A DNA stretch of 64,000 bases, taken from NCBI RefSeq assembly GCF_030269305.1, contig NZ_BSTC01000001.1:323467-387466 (forward strand). Direction: 5' to 3'. The notes beneath the pieces are model-generated. The model made no database searches and had not been told where the DNA came from. It saw only the letters and a list, made by a program, of their open reading frames with translations. The DNA comes from Kineosporia sp. NBRC 101731. Its GTDB lineage: Bacteria; Actinomycetota; Actinomycetes; Actinomycetales; Kineosporiaceae. Both the position numbers and the translations under genes were made by a program. This document shows positions 59,536 through 64,000 of this stretch, piece by piece; position 1 is the first letter of the stretch; each line of letters begins with the position of its first letter.

Positions 59536-60028
59536 GCGTAGACGAACGAGCGAGAATACGTCAGGTTCTGTATGACCGGGTCGGTGCCTTCTTCTGGAAC
59601 ACCAACTACGTCAAGGGATTCACGTGCCGGGTATGTAGGGGTCCCGCAGATCTTGAGTTCTGCGCTCGATGTCGTGGGCATCGAAGTGAGTATGGTTCGG
59701 AACTGGCAGATCTCGTTCTGACGTTGACCTATGTCAAGGGAGAGAAAGGCGCAGCGAACAGGCACCAGTCGGCCACAACGATGAGGCGGTACAAGTCCGA
59801 GCCGTCTTCACGGAGGGCCGCGGGGAACCTGGCGCTGATGGTTCACGCCGCATCGCTCCTGCATCAGGGCTGCATCACCGAAGCGTTGGGGACTGGGATG
59901 ACCACCGGACTCTGCTCGACCGTCTCGCGGGGCCCTACGACGCGGCCCATTGTCCACTGTCGGGCATCGATGAGTCGGCCTGTCTCGGGGACGGGTCGGG
60001 GCGGCGCCGCAGACGTGGACCTCAGTGA
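59529..60028 (+). pseudogene. ComF-like phosphoribosyltransferase with its core deleted
   Basis: GTG 59529 starts a frame with a CRVCRGPADLEFCARC zinc-ribbon near residues 33-48 and the conserved YGSELADLVLTLTYVKG and HAASLLHQGCITEALG stretches. After about 59889 the frame degenerates and stops at 60083. A shifted frame (59891-60028) encodes the family's ending (DWDDHRTLLDRLAGPYDAAHCPLSG). The PRPP-binding loop between them is missing. So about 115 codons were deleted, leaving the two ends out of frame. Its partner DprA-like gene is intact. Confidence 0.72.
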
Positions 60029-60087
60029 GGATCACCTGGGTGTTGACGTCGCGGGGCACATAGAAAAAACTTACGGGTCATAGGTTT

Positions 60088-60107
60088 CCGGCTGCTTTGG
60101 CAGCCGG
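60088..60107 (+). terminator. Hairpin after the DprA-like/PRTase operon
   Basis: CCGGCTGC-TTTG-GCAGCCGG, about 60 bp downstream of the pseudogene. The 60029-60282 stretch otherwise shows no gene. Confidence 0.6.
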
Positions 60108-60282
60108 CGGTCCCCACCGACGGGTCAGCCACGATCCCGCTGCGTCGGCTGATATCAGCCGGAATGGCTCATGGTGCCCTCGTCACCCGTTTGCCAACTG
60201 CCGGGCGGGGCAACGTCGGTCCAGCGAGTGGTCGCTGTCTGAGGTTTTTGCGCCCTACCAAGGTAATCAGGATGATTCAGCG

Positions 60283-61500
60283 ATGAGTTCATTGCAGGTC
60301 CTGACCAAGGGCGAGCCAGAACCTGGCGCCCGCCCCACCCCCGGGGGTCAAGAATCCGGGAGGCGTGCGCGTCTGGCGGCCGGAGCGCTGAAGGTCTGGA
60401 GCCGGGTCGAGATCTGGGTGATCAGCCGGGTCGCCGTGATCGGCTCGCTGCTGCTGCTCGGGAGTATGGTCAAGGTCTCCGACCAGCCCTGGGACGCCTC
60501 ATCGGGTTGGGCCGCCCATCGCTTCGCGGCCTTCGACTCCGGGCAGTTCCTGCGGATCGCGGAGTCCGGCTACTTCCCCGGCCCGGTCCGCTGCTGTTCC
60601 CAGGCGTTCTTCCCCGGATACCCGCTGCTCATGCGCGCCATCGCTCCGCTGCTGGGTGGCCACGAGATCTGGGCCGGGATGCTGATCACGCTGGTTGCGG
60701 GCGTGATCGCGGCCGCCTTGCTGTGGCGTCTGGCGGCGGAGCACGGTGGTCCGGCGGCCGGGCAGGTGGCGGTAGCCGCTCTGGCCCTGAACCCGCTGAG
60801 CCTGTTCATGGCGGTGGTGTACAGCGAGGCCCTGTTCCTGGCCCTCGCGCTGGCCGCCTGGCTGCTCGCGCGACGGGGCCGGTGGTGGTGGGCCGGTCTG
60901 GCCGCGGCGGGAGCAACCGCGGTCCGGGTCAACGGGCTGTTCCTGATCTGCGCGCTGGCCGTGATGTTCGTGATCCAGCTGTACCGTCGGCGGCCGGGAG
61001 TGCGCTGGTACGCCGGTGCCTCGCTGGCGCTTCCAGTGGTTCCCGTCGCGACGTATTTCGCCTGGCTGCACTCCCAGACCGGGTCCTGGACGGAGTGGAA
61101 CGACGCTGAGAAACTCGGATGGGACCGGAGGCTGGCGGCACCCTGGACCGGACTGGCCCAGGGCTGGTCCGATGCCTTCCTGAACGGTCGCGTCTCGATC
61201 CCGGCAACGGCTGATCTGGTCGCGGTGCTGGTCGGACTGGCGGTCACCGTGGCCCTGGTGGTGCGCAGGCGCTGGCCGGAAGTGACCTACATGGGCCTGA
61301 ACATGGTGGTGCTGGTCTGCTCGACCACCCTGACTTCCTCCGCCCGGTACACCCTGACCTGGATCCCGATGTACATCCTGCTCGCCGAGATTCTTGCCAG
61401 ACCAGGACGGCGCTGGCTGCAGATGCTTCTCGCCGCCGCCGCGATCCCGCTCCTGGTCTTCTTCACCGGTGCCTGGACGCTGCGTTGGTTCATCGGGTAG
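60283..61500 (+). CDS. PIG-V-type mannosyltransferase-like membrane protein
   Basis: A protein of about 405 aa with about nine TM helices. The first loop carries FAAFDSGQFLRIAESGYFPG (about 82-101), the D-containing motif of PIG-V/GT-C enzymes that use a lipid-linked mannose donor, followed by AFFPGYPLLMRAI. In actinomycetes these act on cell-surface glycolipids or glycoproteins. ATG 60283 was chosen. No other glycosylation genes are adjacent. Confidence 0.8.
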   Translation: MSSLQVLTKGEPEPGARPTPGGQESGRRARLAAGALKVWSRVEIWVISRVAVIGSLLLLGSMVKVSDQPWDASSGWAAHRFAAFDSGQFLRIAESGYFPGPVRCCSQAFFPGYPLLMRAIAPLLGGHEIWAGMLITLVAGVIAAALLWRLAAEHGGPAAGQVAVAALALNPLSLFMAVVYSEALFLALALAAWLLARRGRWWWAGLAAAGATAVRVNGLFLICALAVMFVIQLYRRRPGVRWYAGASLALPVVPVATYFAWLHSQTGSWTEWNDAEKLGWDRRLAAPWTGLAQGWSDAFLNGRVSIPATADLVAVLVGLAVTVALVVRRRWPEVTYMGLNMVVLVCSTTLTSSARYTLTWIPMYILLAEILARPGRRWLQMLLAAAAIPLLVFFTGAWTLRWFIG

Positions 61501-61538
61501 TTGCCCGCGACTCATCCCGCTGAAGCCGCCAAACGACG

Positions 61539-61579
61539 AAGCGCCAGACAGGTGCTTGTAGGCCTCTGACCTGGCGCTT
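61539..61579. terminator. Hairpin between the mannosyltransferase and the tRNA
   Basis: AAGCGCCAG / CTGGCGCTT arms (61539-61547, 61571-61579) with a 23-nt loop, 38 bp after the protein stop and 5 bp beyond the tRNA 3' end on the opposite strand. It can serve both. Confidence 0.6.
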
Positions 61580-61584
61580 GGTGG

Positions 61585-61658
61585 TGGAGCGGGTGACGAG
61601 AATCGAACTCGCACTGTCAGCTTGGGAAGCTGATGTTCTACCATTGAACTACACCCGC
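61585..61658 (-). tRNA. tRNA-Gly (anticodon CCC)
   Basis: A 74-nt cloverleaf on the minus strand, with acceptor GCGGGTG / CACCCGC pairing and an encoded CCA end. The anticodon arm is TCAGC-TTCCCAA-GCTGA, giving CCC, and the T-arm loop is GTTCGATTC. It lies between the convergent mannosyltransferase and the dcd gene. Confidence 0.95.
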
Positions 61659-61785
61659 GTTGCCCGTCTTCCGACCGGGCCCGCACACACTATCAAGTCT
61701 GGGCGGCGTGTGGGGAATCCCGCCTCGTGGGATCTTGCCGCGGCGTGGCGGCTTGCGGGCGGTAACTCCTTGCTACCTTGTTCCG

Positions 61786-62361
61786 GTGCTGCTCAGCGAC
61801 CGCGACATCCGTTCAGAGATCGAGAAGGAACGGATTGGCATCGACCCCTTCGAGGCGTCGATGATCCAGCCGTCGAGCATCGATGTCCGCATCGACCGCT
61901 ACTTCCGGCTCTTCGACAACCACAAGTATCCGGTGATCGACCCGTCGGAAGAGCAGCCTGAGCTCACGCACCAGGTCGAGGTGCCGCAGGACGAGGCCTT
62001 CGTGCTGCACCCGGGCGAGTTCGTGCTGGCGTCGACCTACGAGAAGGTGACGCTGCCGGACGACGTGGCGGCGCGGCTCGAGGGCAAGTCGTCGTTGGGT
62101 CGGCTGGGGCTGCTGACGCACTCCACGGCGGGCTTCATCGACCCGGGATTCTCCGGGCACGTGACGCTGGAGCTGTCCAACGTCGCGACACTCCCGATCA
62201 AGATCTGGGCCGGGATGAAGATCGGTCAGCTCTGCTTCTTCCGTCTGACCAGCGCAGCCGAGCATGCCTACGGCAGCGCGCACTACGGATCCCGGTACCA
62301 GGGGCAGCGCGGCCCGACGCCGAGCCGTTCGTACCTCTCGTTCCACCGTACGATGGTCTGA
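61786..62361 (+). CDS. dcd: dCTP deaminase (probably bifunctional with dUTPase)
   Basis: A 191-aa enzyme that deaminates dCTP to dUTP; actinobacterial members also hydrolyse dUTP to dUMP. It has SSIDVRID near residue 27, [31 protein letters not shown] at about 102-132 with the catalytic Glu, and the C-terminal [12 protein letters not shown] lid. GTG 61786 has no Shine-Dalgarno sequence upstream and may be leaderless, as is common in actinobacteria. The next gene starts 25 bp downstream. Confidence 0.95.
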   Translation: MLLSDRDIRSEIEKERIGIDPFEASMIQPSSIDVRIDRYFRLFDNHKYPVIDPSEEQPELTHQVEVPQDEAFVLHPGEFVLASTYEKVTLPDDVAARLEGKSSLGRLGLLTHSTAGFIDPGFSGHVTLELSNVATLPIKIWAGMKIGQLCFFRLTSAAEHAYGSAHYGSRYQGQRGPTPSRSYLSFHRTMV

Positions 62362-62386
62362 GGATCTTCGACGGGAGGAAGCGTTC

Positions 62387-63436
62387 GTGGCGGCCCGCAG
62401 ACGACGTGACCGGGCAGTGGAGCCCGTGGCCGAGGTGGAAGACGGTATTTCCGTCGTCGATCTTGCTGCGCGGCATCTGCTGCTCTGTCCGACCACTGTC
62501 GATATCGAGGTGGTCGACACCCTGGTGCGCGACCGTCTCCCGAACAGCGACCTCTACAACACCGGTGAGGTCCAGATCGGGCGGCACAGCCGCATCACAG
62601 GCCCCTACGAGCTCTCCATGGAAGATGCGGTCGACGCCGGCGTCCCCATGCCCTGGACCATCTGTTACTGCCTGGAAGCCCCGGTCGAGCGGGAAGACCC
62701 GCCGATGCCGGGCGTCGACGACCGCGACGGATTTGCCTACGCGTTCCCCGAGGGTCTGCCCTGGCGGGATGAGGGACGCGCGTTGCAGCTGCTGGTCAGT
62801 CTGGCGCGGCGGATCGGTGGTGCGGTGCGGGTGGCCGGCACCCTGCAGCTGATCCAGCCCGATCAGGAGCGTGCGGTCGACTACATCATCCACTCCCGTA
62901 CGTGGCTCGAGCCCGACACCTTGCTGGGCATCGTGAACCGGGAGATGCCCGGCGCCGTGCTCGCCGTCGAGGGGGAGGACTGGCCCGGGCCACCGGATGC
63001 CGCCTACACCGGCGAGATCCTCATTGAAGACATCGGCCGGAGCCCGCTCAGCTCGCAGGATCTGGAGGCGCTGCACGCCCGCGCCGACGCCCGCGACCGC
63101 AAGATGCTTGCCGAGGACGATGTGATCGACGGCTTCGCCATCGTCGGTGACTTCGGCTGGGACGGCGTGGTCGAGATCCAGGTGCATCTCACCGACATCG
63201 ACGACCCGACCGTGATCGGTCAGCCCTGGGCGAGCGAAGAACTCGTCACCTACGAGGTGCGCTGGCAGCCGCCGAACCCGGAAGACCGGGAAAAGCGCTA
63301 TCCACCAGAAGCTTTCCGGGCCGGCCGGGCCCGCGTGGCTCCGGTCATCGCGCGTACCGCCCGGGCTCTGGTCGAGGCGGCCGGTGGTGTCGTCCTGGAC
63401 GAGGACAATTTCGGGGTCGATCGCTACACACTCTGA
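62387..63436 (+). CDS. Conserved hypothetical protein
   Basis: A cytosolic protein of about 349 aa with an Arg-rich start (AARRRRDRA), without signal peptide or TM helices. It has repeated acidic strands (VVDLAARHLLLCPTTVDIEVVDTLVRD, then DGFAIVGDFGWDGVVEIQVHLTD). I recognise no domain. GTG 62387 follows GGGAGGAA by 6 nt, a strong site. It is 25 bp after dcd, so it may be co-transcribed with it. Confidence 0.7.
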   Translation: MAARRRRDRAVEPVAEVEDGISVVDLAARHLLLCPTTVDIEVVDTLVRDRLPNSDLYNTGEVQIGRHSRITGPYELSMEDAVDAGVPMPWTICYCLEAPVEREDPPMPGVDDRDGFAYAFPEGLPWRDEGRALQLLVSLARRIGGAVRVAGTLQLIQPDQERAVDYIIHSRTWLEPDTLLGIVNREMPGAVLAVEGEDWPGPPDAAYTGEILIEDIGRSPLSSQDLEALHARADARDRKMLAEDDVIDGFAIVGDFGWDGVVEIQVHLTDIDDPTVIGQPWASEELVTYEVRWQPPNPEDREKRYPPEAFRAGRARVAPVIARTARALVEAAGGVVLDEDNFGVDRYTL

Positions 63437-63453
63437 GCACACCGTCTTTCATC

Positions 63454-63482
63454 AGCCCCTGGGAGCCCTGCTCCCGGGGGCT
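63454..63482 (+). terminator. Hairpin after the dcd operon
   Basis: AGCCCCTGGGAG / CTCCCGGGGGCT arms with one G-U pair and a 5-nt loop, 17 bp after the stop codon. Confidence 0.65.
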
Positions 63483-63666
63483 GCTCTGCGTGTTCGCGTC
63501 GTAGCGGTTCACTCCTCATAGGTATGGGGCTCTTTGGCGCCACCTAAATGATTCCTAAGGGGCCTCTGAGCAGGCCGCACGGCCTGATCCGGCTGATACG
63601 TTCTCGTATCGGCAGTTAATTTAAGACCCCTCACTAATCATGAATCCCACCCTGAAAGGGATCGCC

Positions 63667-64000
63667 ATGAAGCGTGCTCGAATCGTCGTAGCCGGGCTAG
63701 CAGCCTCGGCTGCGGCCGTCGCGATGGTCGCGACACTGACTCCGCTGGGCGCCAGCGCGGCCAACCCTGAGGCCGCGACGGAATGCACCGGAGCCTCCTG
63801 GGCCAAGAACGCCTCGTACAACGGCGGCGACATCGTCACCTACGAGAATCACTCCTGGACCGCGAAATGGTGGTCCTACGCGGACGTTCCCGGCGCCAAG
63901 GGTGGTTCTGAGGTCTGGGTCGACGGTGGATCCTGCTCCGGTACCCCCACCGACGAGCCCACCGCGATGCCGACCGCCACCGGATCACCGACCGATGAGC
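63667..64000 (+). CDS. Secreted protein with chitin-binding-type (CBM5/12) domain, 3' end outside window
   Basis: ATG 63667, after AAAGGG at a good distance, starts a signal peptide (KRARIVVAGLAASAAAV...GASA, cleavage near residue 32). The next 55 residues have the CBM5/12 pattern: Trp in ASWAKNASYNGGDIVTYENHSWTAKWWS and a closing WVDGGSC, with Cys pairs. A Pro/Thr linker (TDEPTAMPTATGSPTDE) then runs off the window edge. The downstream catalytic part is likely a chitinase or lytic oxygenase, but it is not visible. The upstream 63483-63666 stretch holds its promoter; no other gene is seen. Confidence 0.85.
   Translation, partial: MKRARIVVAGLAASAAAVAMVATLTPLGASAANPEAATECTGASWAKNASYNGGDIVTYENHSWTAKWWSYADVPGAKGGSEVWVDGGSCSGTPTDEPTAMPTATGSPTDE

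Overview
This window is GC-rich (roughly 70%) chromosomal DNA from an actinomycete. Supporting signs are the ultrashort actinobacterial-type isoleucine T-box, frequent GTG starts, a CsoR/CopZ/CopA copper locus, a TgpA-DUF58-MoxR operon and an IdeR/DmdR-like iron box. The gene mix would fit Kineosporiaceae or a relative, but the genus is a guess. I see no IS element, prophage, integrase or CRISPR array.

Layout. 1-9.6 kb: a T-box for an off-window ileS, a divergent-type glutamyl-tRNA synthetase, a TraR/DksA protein, a patatin-like lipase, a PNPOx-like flavoprotein, an FAD-linked oxidase, Ogt, PxpA and an orphan lycopene-cyclase-like protein. Two perfect zero-loop palindromes (36 and 54 bp) flank the gltX-traR block, and a dense G-run cluster lies beside the larger one. 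9.7-16.9 kb: a secreted tripeptidyl-aminopeptidase-like hydrolase, the copper operon csoR-copZ-copA, a Uma2 protein and a divergent XRE/SDR pair. 17-28 kb: purB, a DUF985 cupin, a YhgE-like membrane protein, the moxR-DUF58-tgpA operon, a MurF-type ligase with a Cys-rich tail and an MBL-fold hydrolase.

28-33 kb: a GntR regulator divergent from a ribose/fructose-type ABC uptake operon whose last gene, a Gfo/Idh/MocA oxidoreductase, has lost its middle. 33-40.4 kb: a TetR regulator with a broken MFS exporter, then an iron-regulated siderophore locus. It has a FhuF-like reductase facing an operon of an ATP-grasp ligase and two IucA/IucC synthetases, and the set recalls vibrioferrin pvsA/B/D. 40.4-54.3 kb: membrane and envelope genes (proline-rich single-TM protein, holin-like protein, DUF5317, a 30-residue membrane peptide, DHA2 exporter), a nitrilase, a CopD-CtaG fusion, an S9 peptidase, an acyl-CoA dehydrogenase and a GlsB-like protein. 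54.4-64 kb: a divergent aldehyde dehydrogenase, a PAP2 phosphatase, a MerR/GyrI-like regulator, a DprA-like gene coupled to a decayed phosphoribosyltransferase, a PIG-V-like mannosyltransferase, tRNA-Gly(CCC), dcd, a conserved hypothetical and the start of a secreted chitin-binding-type protein cut by the window edge.

The genes most clearly working together are the copper operon, the iron-box-controlled siderophore locus, the sugar ABC operon with its GntR regulator, and the moxR-DUF58-tgpA operon. Three genes (sugar oxidoreductase, MFS exporter, PRTase) are broken while their neighbours are intact. Most convergent gene ends carry long, U-tract-free hairpins.
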